Source of the DNA: JAJDZL01 sp965221175
GTDB taxonomy: Bacteria; Pseudomonadota; Gammaproteobacteria; Arenicellales; JAJDZL01
Direction of reading: 5' to 3'
NCBI GenBank assembly: GCA_965221175.1
Contig: OZ244867.1
Span: forward strand, 558,001-622,000
DNA length: 64,000 nucleotides
Each line of letters opens with the position of its first letter. The stretch's first letter is position 1. A program made the position numbers and the translations under genes. Below are positions 1-8,191 of this stretch, in pieces. The notes under the pieces are model-generated. The model had not been told where the DNA came from and did not search any database. It worked only from the letters and a program-made list of their open reading frames with translations.

Positions 1-386
1 TTGAATCATTCACCTAACTGATCAACTGAGCTAGCGTCTATCGAAGTGCCTTTTGTTTCAAAACATGCGGCATTGAAATTCAACTGCCTGCTATATAATT
101 CTTTTCAATATTTATCCTCAAGGATGAGGAGAGCGGGACGTGAATGTAGCGAGATAGACTAATCGGCAAAGCGTCAATTTGATACTGAATTTGCAGTAGT
201 TCAGTTTGTAAATCCCCACAAGAGTGAATTCGTATGTTCTCAGAAATTTCCTATGCGTTTGTTCGTAAAATTAGTATCGTTCCTGCGCTATCCGGTCTTT
301 CTAGCATCTGCTGAGCGACAGGAGTTTCTGTTTCTCTTTATTTCAAATTTCTGTGAACCCGTCAGAAGCCAAAGATTGCATTTCGT
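1..386. other. No gene seen upstream of lepB
   Basis: All frames on both strands are broken by stops here, and the longest ATG-started frame (near 234) gives only 26 codons. In many gammaproteobacteria lepA lies directly before lepB, but no lepA end is visible. The stretch presumably carries the lepB promoter; I could not pick out a convincing -35/-10 pair. Confidence 0.5.
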
Positions 387-1184
387 ATGGATTTTGAATT
401 AGTCCTAGCTATCGCTGTATCCGTTACGGGGTTCATTTGGTTAGTGGACATGTTTTGGAGATGGTTCAAGAAAAGGTTTCTCGCAGTCCGGCCTGGTGGT
501 GTAGCGCGACCTGCTCATAAGTGGATTATTGAGTATGCAAGAGCTTTTTTTCCAGTCTTGCTGATTGTATTTGTGTTGCGTTCCTTTGCAGTTGAACCGT
601 TTCGAATTCCTTCCGGTTCAATGCTTCCTACCTTGCAAGTCGGTGATTTCATTCTTGTCAATAAATATCAATATGGTATTCGTCTGCCAGTTGCGAATAA
701 GAAGTTAATTGAAGTCGGCTCTCCAGATTATGGAGATGTGATGGTTTTCAGATTTCCCCATGATGAAAATGTCAATTTCATTAAACGAGTAGTTGGATTG
801 CCTGGTGATTCCGTAGAGTATCGGGACAAGACTATTTCGATAAACGGACAGGAAATCGCACAGGATGTCGTCGGAGAATATTGGATTAACCCTGAATCAA
901 ACAGAAAAATTCAGACACAGTTATTCAGTGAATCATTTGGCAGCGAAGAGCAGCACAAAATCTTGATTGATGAAAAGCGAGGGTCTCGAACCCTTGTGTT
1001 CAATGTGCCAGAAGACACCTTTTTCGTGCTGGGCGATAATCGTGACTACAGCAATGACAGTCGATTCTGGGGGTTCGTTCCTGAATCGAATATTATCGGC
1101 AGAGCATTCTTTATCTGGTTCAGTTGGGATTCGGCTGGCGGTGATGGGGTAAACTGGAGCAGGATTGCCGCCGCCATCGAGTGA
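387..1184 (+). CDS. lepB: Signal peptidase I
   Basis: Inner-membrane serine protease that removes signal peptides from exported proteins. Two hydrophobic segments (about residues 5-23 and 53-68) would anchor it, with the catalytic domain in the periplasm. The family boxes are visible: SGSMLPT at 76-82 with nucleophile Ser78, KRVVGLPGD from 133 with general base Lys133, and GDNRD at 216-220. The length of 265 residues is normal for the proteobacterial enzyme. It leads a co-directional run lepB-rnc-era-recO, the standard gammaproteobacterial order. The small DUF4845 gene often found between lepB and rnc is absent; the gap to rnc is only 25 bp. Confidence 0.96.
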   Translation: MDFELVLAIAVSVTGFIWLVDMFWRWFKKRFLAVRPGGVARPAHKWIIEYARAFFPVLLIVFVLRSFAVEPFRIPSGSMLPTLQVGDFILVNKYQYGIRLPVANKKLIEVGSPDYGDVMVFRFPHDENVNFIKRVVGLPGDSVEYRDKTISINGQEIAQDVVGEYWINPESNRKIQTQLFSESFGSEEQHKILIDEKRGSRTLVFNVPEDTFFVLGDNRDYSNDSRFWGFVPESNIIGRAFFIWFSWDSAGGDGVNWSRIAAAIE

Positions 1185-1209
1185 CATGTGCAATACATGA
1201 AACTTTGCT

Positions 1210-1974
1210 GTGAATTCGGACGCTCAATTTCATTCTAAAGCGCAACGGGTCGGCCGAATTTCTTTGACTCGCACTAATCAGATCTTAGTGGAAAACCATC
1301 GCCACAAAAAATTCTCGAAAATCATTCAATATCAATTTCGAAACACTGATTTGCTGGAGCGTGCACTTACCCACAGAAGTGTTGGGCAGCCCCACAATGA
1401 GGCGTTGGAATTCTTAGGTGACGCGGTGTTATCCGCAGTTGTTTCCGATTATCTCTTTCAGACACATCCCAATGCAACCGAAGGGGAGCTCACCCTCCAG
1501 CGCAGTCGAATCGTAAACAACAATAGTGCGATTTACTACGTGGCTGAAGCCATTACACTCGGCGAATTCGTTATCGCCGGCAGGTCGTTTCCCAAATCGG
1601 ATCAAAGGGCATGGCGAAACTTGCTCGCAAACTCTACGGAAGCATTAATCGGGGCAATTTATCTTGATGGTGGTATTGATGAAGCTTCGAAATTCTTTCG
1701 AGCTCATTTTGTTCCTTTGCTAGGGAAATTCAAATCAAGCTTACAGAAAGATTCAAAGTCCAAGTTGCAGGAGTATCTGCAACACTATTCACAGCCTATT
1801 CCTGTTTACGAAACAACTCACATTGAAGGTGTAGAGCATAACCCTCACTTCACCGTATTTTGCCACGTCAGTGGTTTACCTTCGCCTGTTGCAGGTGAAG
1901 GTGGAACAGTCAAAGAAGCGGAGCAGAGTGCTGCTGAAAAGGCCTATGAATTACTCTGCCAGCAAAACTCCTGA
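1210..1974 (+). CDS. rnc: Ribonuclease III
   Basis: Double-strand-specific endoribonuclease for rRNA precursor and mRNA processing. The signature NEALEFLGDAVL lies in the N-terminal catalytic domain, carrying the metal-binding acidic residues, and the C-terminal third reads as a double-stranded RNA-binding domain (KSKLQEYLQ onward). The GTG at 1210 gives 254 residues, longer than the usual 220-230. An internal GTG at 1288 would give 228 residues, closer to the family, but neither start has a clear Shine-Dalgarno sequence, so the N-terminus is uncertain. The 3' end overlaps era, suggesting translational coupling as known for this gene pair. Confidence 0.94.
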   Translation: MNSDAQFHSKAQRVGRISLTRTNQILVENHRHKKFSKIIQYQFRNTDLLERALTHRSVGQPHNEALEFLGDAVLSAVVSDYLFQTHPNATEGELTLQRSRIVNNNSAIYYVAEAITLGEFVIAGRSFPKSDQRAWRNLLANSTEALIGAIYLDGGIDEASKFFRAHFVPLLGKFKSSLQKDSKSKLQEYLQHYSQPIPVYETTHIEGVEHNPHFTVFCHVSGLPSPVAGEGGTVKEAEQSAAEKAYELLCQQNS

Positions 1975-2869
1975 CGAGAATTTCCGCTCTGGAATGGTCG
2001 CTCTTGCAGGGCGACCGAATGTAGGCAAATCAACTTTGCTGAATCGCTTGCTCGGACAAAAAGTAAGCATAACATCAAAGAAGGCGAACACTACACGATT
2101 TAGAATTTTAGGCGTTCTAAATGATGAGGAATGCCAGTTCGTTTTTATTGATTTGCCAGGATTCAACACAAATTTCAAGCGTCTGGTAGATCACTCGATA
2201 CACAAGACAGCCTCGGCAGGAATCTCCGGCACTGATCTCGTATTGTTTATCGTAGAGAGCAAGGGTTGGCATTCGCAAGATTCTGCAGTCTGGAGGCGAA
2301 TTCAGTCGGAAAATATTCCTACGATTGTGGTTATCAGCAAAATAGACAGAATGGAAGATAAGTCTCAGTTATTGCCAATTATGAAAGAATTGACTGAAAA
2401 TACCGGAGTTACAGAGATTATTCCAATTTCTGCAAAAAAGGGTGAGAATCTCACCGAGTTGAAATCCACGATCAGTCAATTTCTACCTATCGGGCCTCCT
2501 TTGTTTCCGCTAGATTATGTTACTGATCGAGACAAAGTTTTTCAGACTGCCGAGTTGGTACGAGAGCAGGTATTTCGTTTTTATGGTGATGAAATTCCCT
2601 ATGCTTGTGCGGTTCAAATTGAAAAGTATGAATATGAGGGTGAGGTTCTTCACGTACATGCGCTAATTTTGGTCGAATCTAGCTCTCAAAAAAGGATAAT
2701 CATTGGTTCTGGGGGCGAGAAAGTGAAGAGGATTGGCACCTTGGTGCGTAAAACTCTCGAATCGCAACTAGGTGGACAGGTATATCTGAAGTTGTGGGTT
2801 AAAGTGCGCACTCAGTGGACGGACGATCAACACTTGATTTCCAACTTCGGACTGTCTGAGGCGGAATAA
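1946..2869 (+). CDS. era: GTPase Era
   Basis: Ras-like GTPase that binds 16S rRNA and assists 30S subunit maturation. The G1 loop GRPNVGKST, G3 DLPG and a G4 SKID (NKxD variant) are present, followed by a C-terminal KH RNA-binding domain with the IIGSGGEKVKRIG core. The open frame extends upstream to 1871, but the ATG at 1946 is preceded by AAAGG at suitable spacing and gives 307 residues, close to the usual 300; an ATG at 1994 would cut too near the P-loop. The start lies 29 bp inside rnc, so the two are probably translationally coupled. Confidence 0.94.
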   Translation: MNYSASKTPDENFRSGMVALAGRPNVGKSTLLNRLLGQKVSITSKKANTTRFRILGVLNDEECQFVFIDLPGFNTNFKRLVDHSIHKTASAGISGTDLVLFIVESKGWHSQDSAVWRRIQSENIPTIVVISKIDRMEDKSQLLPIMKELTENTGVTEIIPISAKKGENLTELKSTISQFLPIGPPLFPLDYVTDRDKVFQTAELVREQVFRFYGDEIPYACAVQIEKYEYEGEVLHVHALILVESSSQKRIIIGSGGEKVKRIGTLVRKTLESQLGGQVYLKLWVKVRTQWTDDQHLISNFGLSEAE

Positions 2870-2872
2870 TTT

Positions 2873-3580
2873 ATGCGCATACACCAAGAAGACAGCTTCG
2901 TATTGCGTACTACACCGTTTTCTGAATCAAGCTTGATTGTGGATGTATTTACTCGCAACTATGGGCGAATCAACCTGCTTGCCAAGGGTGCCCGACGTAC
3001 CAAATCTAGATTTCGCGGTACAATCCGCTCGTTTCAGCTTCTTCAGGCAAGCTGGTCTGGAAAAGGAAGAGTACCAACACTTACTGGTTTGACTAGCAAT
3101 GCACAATACGTAGAAATTGGTGGTGAGCGTCTGTATTGCAGTTTCTACATGAACGAATTGATTATGCGCCTGCTTCAGGATCGTGACCCGCACCCTGATC
3201 TCTTTGACGCTTACTACATCGCACTTGAAAGACTGGCAGAACCATCAAATGAATTCCATTCGCTTCGAATTTTCGAGAAAAATTTGTTGCAAGAGATAGG
3301 TTATGCATTAGTCCTCGACACGGAAGCAGATCGAAAGACTCCCTTGAGCAGAAACAAATTCTATGTATATGACTTCAATGCTGGGCCATTACCAGCGAAA
3401 AAAGAAGACACGAATGCAGTTACAGGCGAAACTCTGTTTGCGATTGCACAGGAAAAATTTCTATCTAATCGGGTAAAAAGCGAGAGTCGGAATTTGCTTG
3501 GTAGAGCCGTGAAAAATTACATTGATGGTAAGGCACTTCACTGTAGAGACGTATACAGTCAAACTGTCCGCGATATCTAA
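2873..3580 (+). CDS. recO: DNA repair protein RecO
   Basis: Recombination mediator that with RecR loads RecA on SSB-coated DNA. The N-terminal OB-fold is recognisable (SFVLRTTPFSESSLIVDVFT, then YGRINLLAKGARR), followed by a helical C-terminal domain. The length of 235 residues is typical, and the zinc-binding cysteines of some RecO proteins are missing, as in E. coli. It starts 3 bp after the era stop. In many relatives pdxJ follows; here the next gene is the convergent yggX. Confidence 0.92.
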   Translation: MRIHQEDSFVLRTTPFSESSLIVDVFTRNYGRINLLAKGARRTKSRFRGTIRSFQLLQASWSGKGRVPTLTGLTSNAQYVEIGGERLYCSFYMNELIMRLLQDRDPHPDLFDAYYIALERLAEPSNEFHSLRIFEKNLLQEIGYALVLDTEADRKTPLSRNKFYVYDFNAGPLPAKKEDTNAVTGETLFAIAQEKFLSNRVKSESRNLLGRAVKNYIDGKALHCRDVYSQTVRDI

Positions 3581-3597
3581 CTCGGCTACCGGGCGGT

Positions 3598-3879
3598 CTA
3601 TTTTTTCTGTTGTGTGGTAAATCCTGGTGGCAGTTTACCCAATTCGCCCTCTTCAAACAGAAATCCAAGCATGTGCGCTTCAATGAGCTTGTGGGTGTCG
3701 GGGTCGCCCGTAGTTAATTGGTTTTCGTTGATGATCGTGACGAGGCGTTCAAGCCACTGCTTCCAGCCTTCACGGGATACGTTATTTAGGATGCGTTCAC
3801 CAATTTCACCGGGATAAGGCGCTGCATCCAAAGCTTCAGCTTTTTCCTTTAGTACGACACAGTCTACGAGATTTGGCAT
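3598..3879 (-). CDS. yggX: Fe(2+)-trafficking protein YggX
   Basis: Small cytoplasmic protein linked to iron trafficking and protection of iron-sulfur clusters against oxidation. The 93 residues follow the family along the whole length: conserved Cys7, the YPGEIGERI block, WKQWLERL, and MLGFLFEEGE near the C-terminus. It is convergent with recO and divergent from erpA, so two iron-sulfur-related genes share the 215-bp spacer 3880-4094. I see no confident promoter or IscR-like site in that spacer. Confidence 0.95.
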   Translation of the reverse strand: MPNLVDCVVLKEKAEALDAAPYPGEIGERILNNVSREGWKQWLERLVTIINENQLTTGDPDTHKLIEAHMLGFLFEEGELGKLPPGFTTQQKK

Positions 3880-4094
3880 AAATAGCTTAATTTGAAGTTA
3901 TTGCTAAAGTTGAATGGTATTGGAATACAGGCTAGTAGTAGACTCTATTATAAATGACTTGAAATTGACTGAATCAGAACGTACATATAACGCTAGAACT
4001 GATTTTAAAAAATTCGTGTTCATTTTGTGAGAAATTTAGGGTTGGAAATAATACAATTGAGGTTGTCAGCCAATACTGAGAAGCGGAGTGCACT

Positions 4095-4469
4095 ATGACC
4101 AATTTAGACTATAGATCTGAAATTTCAGAACCCGACATTTCTGTAACCGAAGCGGCAGGTTTCAAAATGTCTGAATTAATTCAAAACACGGACGAGAACA
4201 TCAAAGGAGTTCGCGTCTATGTCACCGGTGGGGGCTGTGGCGGCATGAGTTACGGAATGACGTATGCTGACTCCGAATCAGAATATGATCGAGTTTTGGA
4301 AGGCGGGAATTTTCGACTGTTTGCTGATGTCGTGGCATTACAGTATCTTGCAGGTGCTGAAATTGATTATGTTGATGACGGCATTCAGGCAACATTTGTT
4401 TTTCACAATGTTTTTCAGTCAGTAGGCGGTACTGGTTCTTGTGGTGGCTGCGGCGCAGCACAAAACTGA
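4095..4469 (+). CDS. erpA: A-type iron-sulfur carrier ErpA
   Basis: HesB/IscA-family carrier that delivers [Fe-S] clusters to target enzymes. The fold core VYVTGGGCGGMSYG carries Cys48, and the C-terminal pair is Cys116 and Cys119. The N-terminus is typical (ISVTEAAGFKMSELI) and 124 residues is slightly long for ErpA. A GGAG at about 4085 supports the ATG. The C-terminal cysteines are spaced CGGC rather than the usual CGC, an unusual but possibly tolerated variant. The gene ends 27 bp before the likely ATT start of an ATP-grasp gene lying in the same frame. Confidence 0.92.
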   Translation: MTNLDYRSEISEPDISVTEAAGFKMSELIQNTDENIKGVRVYVTGGGCGGMSYGMTYADSESEYDRVLEGGNFRLFADVVALQYLAGAEIDYVDDGIQATFVFHNVFQSVGGTGSCGGCGAAQN

Positions 4470-4496
4470 TATTCAATACTATCCAGGAACACTTCC

Positions 4497-5771
4497 ATTC
4501 AAGTATCTGCGAGCCGCGAGACTGTTTTACTAATCGCACCTGCTCACAGTTATCGGGCATCAGTCTATTTGGCTGCGGCCGAACAACATGACATTCCGTT
4601 GTTGTTTGTTACCGATGGGTCCTCGGAAATTACCCCTTTGGATCGACCTGGATTTCGAGTAGACTTATCTGACCCAGATTCAGCTGTCAAGTCGATTTGT
4701 GATCAGCTGCCGGATTGCAACATTCATGCGGTAATTGCACCAGACGAAAAAATCGTTGAAATCGCTGCAGGCGTATCTGCAACCCTAGGAATTCCACATA
4801 ATCCTGTTGACGCTCTGCAAATATCCGGCAACAAGTTTCTTGCCAGAAAGACACTTAAAGCTTCCAATCTTCCCGTTCCAGATTTTAGATTGATTAACCT
4901 CAATCAAGAATTGAACGAACAAATTGATTCCCTTCGGTTTCCCTGCGTTGCAAAACCTTTGAGTTTATCAGCAAGTCAGGGGGTTATTCGGGCTGATAGT
5001 GTCTCCGAATTGATTGAAGCGATTAGTCGCATCAGGGCAATCCTGGCTGTTGAAACACCTCTAGCAGAACATCAGGAAAATTTATTAGTCGAAGAATATG
5101 TTCCCGGATCCGAGCATGCGCTGGAAGGCTATCTTGTTGATGGCGGACTGGAAACAATCTGCATATTTGACAAGCCCGATCCGTTGGAAGGACCATATTT
5201 TGAAGAAACTTACTACATCACGCCTTCAACACTGGATGAGAATATTCAGCACCAGATCAAACATGTGATTCAAATATCTTGTTTGGCTTATGGTTTAAAG
5301 ATGGGCCCCGTACATGCAGAAGTCCGAGTGCACGGTGAACAAGTTTGGATACTTGAAGTTGCTGCAAGATCAATCGGTGGTGATTGCGGGCGATTGTTTG
5401 AATTGGCTACAAATTCAAGTCTTGAAGAGACAATTCTATGTCGCAGCATGGGAAAGAAACAGGAGACGATTCATTTCAATAGTGCGGCGGGCGTTCTCAT
5501 GATTCCTGTAACAGAAGATGGAATACTGAGACGAGTGGAAGGAGTAACAGAAGCGCAGTCCATTGAGAATATCTTGGAAGTACGTATTGATGTTCGTGAG
5601 AGCAACAAATTGACCCGCTGGCCGGAGGGTGGCAAGTATCCAGGCTTCATCTTTGCTCAAGCTCAGACTCCTGAAATAGTCGAATCTTCATTACGCAAAG
5701 CTTATTCTTTGCTAAAATTTGTTTGCCTGCCGGAGTTTCCCGTCTTTGTCGAGCATTCCGATTCTGTATAG
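4497..5771 (+). CDS. ATP-grasp ligase family protein, probable ATT start
   Basis: ATP-grasp enzymes ligate a carboxylate to an amine or thiol through an acyl-phosphate. The protein has an N-terminal pre-grasp domain, the ATP-grasp fold (FPCVAKPLSLSASQGV; LLVEEYVPGSEHALEGYL) and metal-binding-type residues in GPVHAEVRV. The first canonical start is TTG at 4569, but the in-frame sequence upstream reads TVLLIAPAHSYRASVYLAAAE, which matches the conserved beginning of such proteins and has no ATG, GTG, TTG or CTG. ATT at 4497 has AGGA eight bases upstream and gives 424 residues. Substrate unknown. The ATP-grasp call is strong; the start is an inference. Confidence 0.8.
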   Translation: MQVSASRETVLLIAPAHSYRASVYLAAAEQHDIPLLFVTDGSSEITPLDRPGFRVDLSDPDSAVKSICDQLPDCNIHAVIAPDEKIVEIAAGVSATLGIPHNPVDALQISGNKFLARKTLKASNLPVPDFRLINLNQELNEQIDSLRFPCVAKPLSLSASQGVIRADSVSELIEAISRIRAILAVETPLAEHQENLLVEEYVPGSEHALEGYLVDGGLETICIFDKPDPLEGPYFEETYYITPSTLDENIQHQIKHVIQISCLAYGLKMGPVHAEVRVHGEQVWILEVAARSIGGDCGRLFELATNSSLEETILCRSMGKKQETIHFNSAAGVLMIPVTEDGILRRVEGVTEAQSIENILEVRIDVRESNKLTRWPEGGKYPGFIFAQAQTPEIVESSLRKAYSLLKFVCLPEFPVFVEHSDSV

Positions 5772-5890
5772 CGTGAAGCAAACAGTTCTAGCAGGTTTGT
5801 TATGTAAACTCAATTAATTCACGTAACTGCAAACACGATTTTGCTTGACGAGACGCAGAGTCAAAATTATCATTTACGACTTCTCAGTTT

Positions 5891-5966
5891 TCCCCGGTAG
5901 CTCAGCAGGTAGAGCAGGTGGCTGTTAACCATCTTGTCGGCGGTTCGATCCCGTCCCGGGGAGCCA
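5891..5966 (+). tRNA. tRNA-Asn (GTT)
   Basis: A complete 76-nt cloverleaf with encoded CCA. The 7-bp acceptor TCCCCGG pairs with CCGGGGA, the D-arm is GCTCAGCAGGTAGAGC, the anticodon loop CTGTTAA sits in a GGTGG/CCATC stem, and the T-arm contains GGTTCGATCCC. Confidence 0.97.
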
Positions 5967-6004
5967 TTTTTTCGAGCGCAAACTCTCGCGATTTACGAGT
6001 TAAC

Positions 6005-6032
6005 AGAAGACCCCGACGGGGTCTTCTCGTTT
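6005..6032 (+). terminator. Hairpin terminator after tRNA-Asn
   Basis: An inverted repeat of about 11 bp (AGAAGACCCC paired with GGGGTCTTCT plus an outer A-T pair) around a three-base loop, followed by CGTTT. The position about 40 bp after the tRNA fits an intrinsic terminator, although the T-run is short. Confidence 0.7.
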
Positions 6033-6061
6033 GTGGCGTGTTTTTAAGTATTTGCGCAGGC

Positions 6062-6432
6062 CTACACATCACTCAAGATGGTCAGAATATTGATCACCAC
6101 GCCATTCGGATCGCTGACGTGGAACCGGCGGATTCCCCAAGGCTCGTCAGTCAACGGATACTTGATCGGATAGCCTCGCGAGACTGCGTTGGCATGAACC
6201 CCCCCCCGTCAACGTCGGCAACCTCGATCGACACAGTCATATCCTGATGCTCAATGCCTGATCGGTTTCCGCGAACCAGGCTGATTTGAGCGGTTGGATT
6301 GGTCGACGATGCAAGAGTGATGATCCAGTCCATGTCCATGACAACCTGGAAGCCAAGAAACTCCGTGTAGAACGCTCAGCTCTCATTGAGCCGAGCGGAC
6401 GTAATATTCGGTACTACTCGTTTGATGTTCAA
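6062..6432 (-). pseudogene. Broken VOC/glyoxalase-family gene
   Basis: Read on the minus strand from a TTG at 6432, the sequence gives a typical VOC N-terminus (NIKRVVPNITS, then AFYTEFLGFQVVMDMDW) interrupted by an in-frame TGA just before AFYTEFLGF. The middle contains ASSTNPTAQISLVRG and MTVSIEVADVDG. At a run of nine G (C on the plus strand, about 6199-6207) the frame shifts; the C-terminal half continues in another frame as VHANAVSRGYPIKYPL, EPWGIRRFHVSDPNG and VINIL to a TAG. With one nonsense codon and one frameshift, this is a decayed metal-dependent dioxygenase or glyoxalase-like gene. Confidence 0.8.
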
Positions 6433-6772
6433 TGGGCTCCCTAGTTTCGAAATCTAGTCTGAAGACTTGCAACACTTCAGCTTTGGACATTTTTCAAAAA
6501 TTCTCGGCTGAGGCGCTTAATACGAAGGTCTTGGCTTAAGCTTTTCGAGTTCTAACTCTACAAATGTATGTTCCTAATGTCAGTAATATTTCTCACTTAT
6601 AAGCCGTATTGGGTATTCCGGTACCGACATTGCAGCAGACGAACTGAAGCCCGTAATCGGGCCTGTCAACTATGTGAGAATGAGTGTCCCAAACAAAATC
6701 TACAACCTCCTCGCAACTGTGTTTAACGACGAAGTCAGCCGTCCGTTTTACTGAAATTCTTTGAAGTTTCAG
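6433..6772. other. Intergenic, with one coding-like stretch
   Basis: No complete gene is seen. On the plus strand 6590-6754 is open for 54 codons and reads like protein (SGTDIAADELKPVIGPVNY, then PNKIYNLLATVFNDEV) but lacks a start codon and a recognisable family. It could be the tail of a decayed gene, consistent with the broken VOC gene beside it. Confidence 0.3.
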
Positions 6773-7993
6773 CTAGCAACTCGGTTTCGCAATCCTTGAA
6801 TAGCCCGCACGTGTTTGCGGGGTTTTAATCCCCAATAATTTACCTGCAACTTGGGTCTTGAGAATTTGGGCTGTTCCTCCACCAATTGTGAACATCCGTA
6901 CGTCTCGATACATCCGTTCCAGAGGTTCCTTGTCACCATATCCTCGGGCACCAAACATTTGCAGAGAATCACTGACTACTTTGATCGCTGCTTCGGAAGC
7001 GAACATCTTCGCACGTGCCGCAATCATAATGTCAGGGAACGGACTGCCGTTGGGACCACGCGACTTAGCCGCTTCATACAGAAGCAGTCGCGCTGCATGA
7101 ACATTTGCATCCATCTCGGCGATCATCCACTGGAGGCCCTGAAATTCCGCAAGGGGTCTTCCAAACTGGTGCCGCTTTACCAAATATCGCTTCGCGTGAT
7201 CCAAAGCACCAGCCGCAACACCCATGGAAATGGTGCCAGCGCCGACTCTCTGGCTGTTGTAAGCATTCATTAAATCGGAAAATCCGCGTCGAAGCCCCGA
7301 AGGTGTCTGTAGCATAAACTGCTCATCGACTTCCAAATTCTTGAAATGCAACTCGGTTTCAGGCATTCCACACAATCCAAGCGTGTACTCCCGTCGAGCG
7401 ACTGTAAAGCCGTCAGGCTCAAATTTGTTCCTTGGGTCGTAGTGAACAATAAATCCCCCGATGCCAAGGTTTTGACCGGACTCGTCAATTACTCTGGCAA
7501 AAATCAAATAAAGCTTCGATACTCCACCTCCCGTAATCCAATGCTTGCATCCATTGATGACGTACTTTGTGCCACACTTCATTGCTGTCGTGGACATTTC
7601 GGTAGCCGCGCTGCCAGCCTCCGGTTCAGTAATACAGATTGCCGGTTTGTCACCAGCCAACACATAGGGAGCACAATAACTTTTCTGCTTATCAGTCCCG
7701 TAGGCCATTATTGCGCTGATGCCGCCCATATTTGATTCGACAACAATACGGGCACTGAGGGTACAGGCCCGAGCAATCTCTTCAATGACCAAAACTGCAT
7801 CGTAATAAGAAGCCGATTGACCACCAAATTCCTTAGGAATTGTCATCCCCATTAATCCAGCATCGGCTAGATCTTTAACGTTCTCCCAGCAATAGTTACG
7901 GGATTTATCCCACTTTGCGGCCTTTGGGGCAAACCGTTCAGCCAATTCCCGTGCAATTGTTCTATATGTTTCAGATTTTCCGGAAAATTCCAT
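6773..7993 (-). CDS. Acyl-CoA dehydrogenase fold protein, likely 3-sulfinopropanoyl-CoA desulfinase-like
   Basis: A flavoprotein of the acyl-CoA dehydrogenase superfamily, 406 residues, with the FAD-binding segment ITEPEAGSAATEM and the KHWITGG block. Both positions that hold the catalytic glutamate in true dehydrogenases are changed: the C-terminal EG(T) site reads IGGGTAQ (371-376) and the helix-G site reads YNSQR with Gln248. Arg82 lies in LSARIVVESNMGG. This matches what I recall of the Acd desulfinase family (key Arg84 and Gln246, no catalytic Glu), which releases sulfite from 3-sulfinopropanoyl-CoA. Isovaleryl-type dehydrogenases also lack the C-terminal Glu but keep one in helix G. The fold is certain; the desulfinase role is inferred. 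Confidence 0.8.
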   Translation of the reverse strand: MEFSGKSETYRTIARELAERFAPKAAKWDKSRNYCWENVKDLADAGLMGMTIPKEFGGQSASYYDAVLVIEEIARACTLSARIVVESNMGGISAIMAYGTDKQKSYCAPYVLAGDKPAICITEPEAGSAATEMSTTAMKCGTKYVINGCKHWITGGGVSKLYLIFARVIDESGQNLGIGGFIVHYDPRNKFEPDGFTVARREYTLGLCGMPETELHFKNLEVDEQFMLQTPSGLRRGFSDLMNAYNSQRVGAGTISMGVAAGALDHAKRYLVKRHQFGRPLAEFQGLQWMIAEMDANVHAARLLLYEAAKSRGPNGSPFPDIMIAARAKMFASEAAIKVVSDSLQMFGARGYGDKEPLERMYRDVRMFTIGGGTAQILKTQVAGKLLGIKTPQTRAGYSRIAKPSC

Positions 7994-8191
7994 GCCTTCA
8001 CTTTGTATTTGAAGTTTAGCTTAATTCAGGCCAATAACAATTACTTTGGAGACTATATAAATTAGTAGAGAAGAAGGATTGGTGAGCCGGTAAAGATAAA
8101 GAAGACATTACGGTTTGTGTACTAGGAATTACGGAAAATCAGACTCGCATAGGCGTAAATTCATCTAGACATGTATCCGCAACGTAGTCAT

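Noticed and set aside
1..45. tRNA-like D-arm (GCTCAGTTGATCAG) on the minus strand at the window edge
   Set aside because: The other half of the D-stem (GAGC) is missing and the sequence after it gives no anticodon stem. Too degenerate to call a tRNA.
4467..4499. ErpA-ATP-grasp fusion by readthrough of the erpA TGA
   Set aside because: The two frames are the same, but TGA is used as an ordinary stop in many genes here and both proteins are normally separate. A separate start at ATT with its own ribosome-binding site is simpler.
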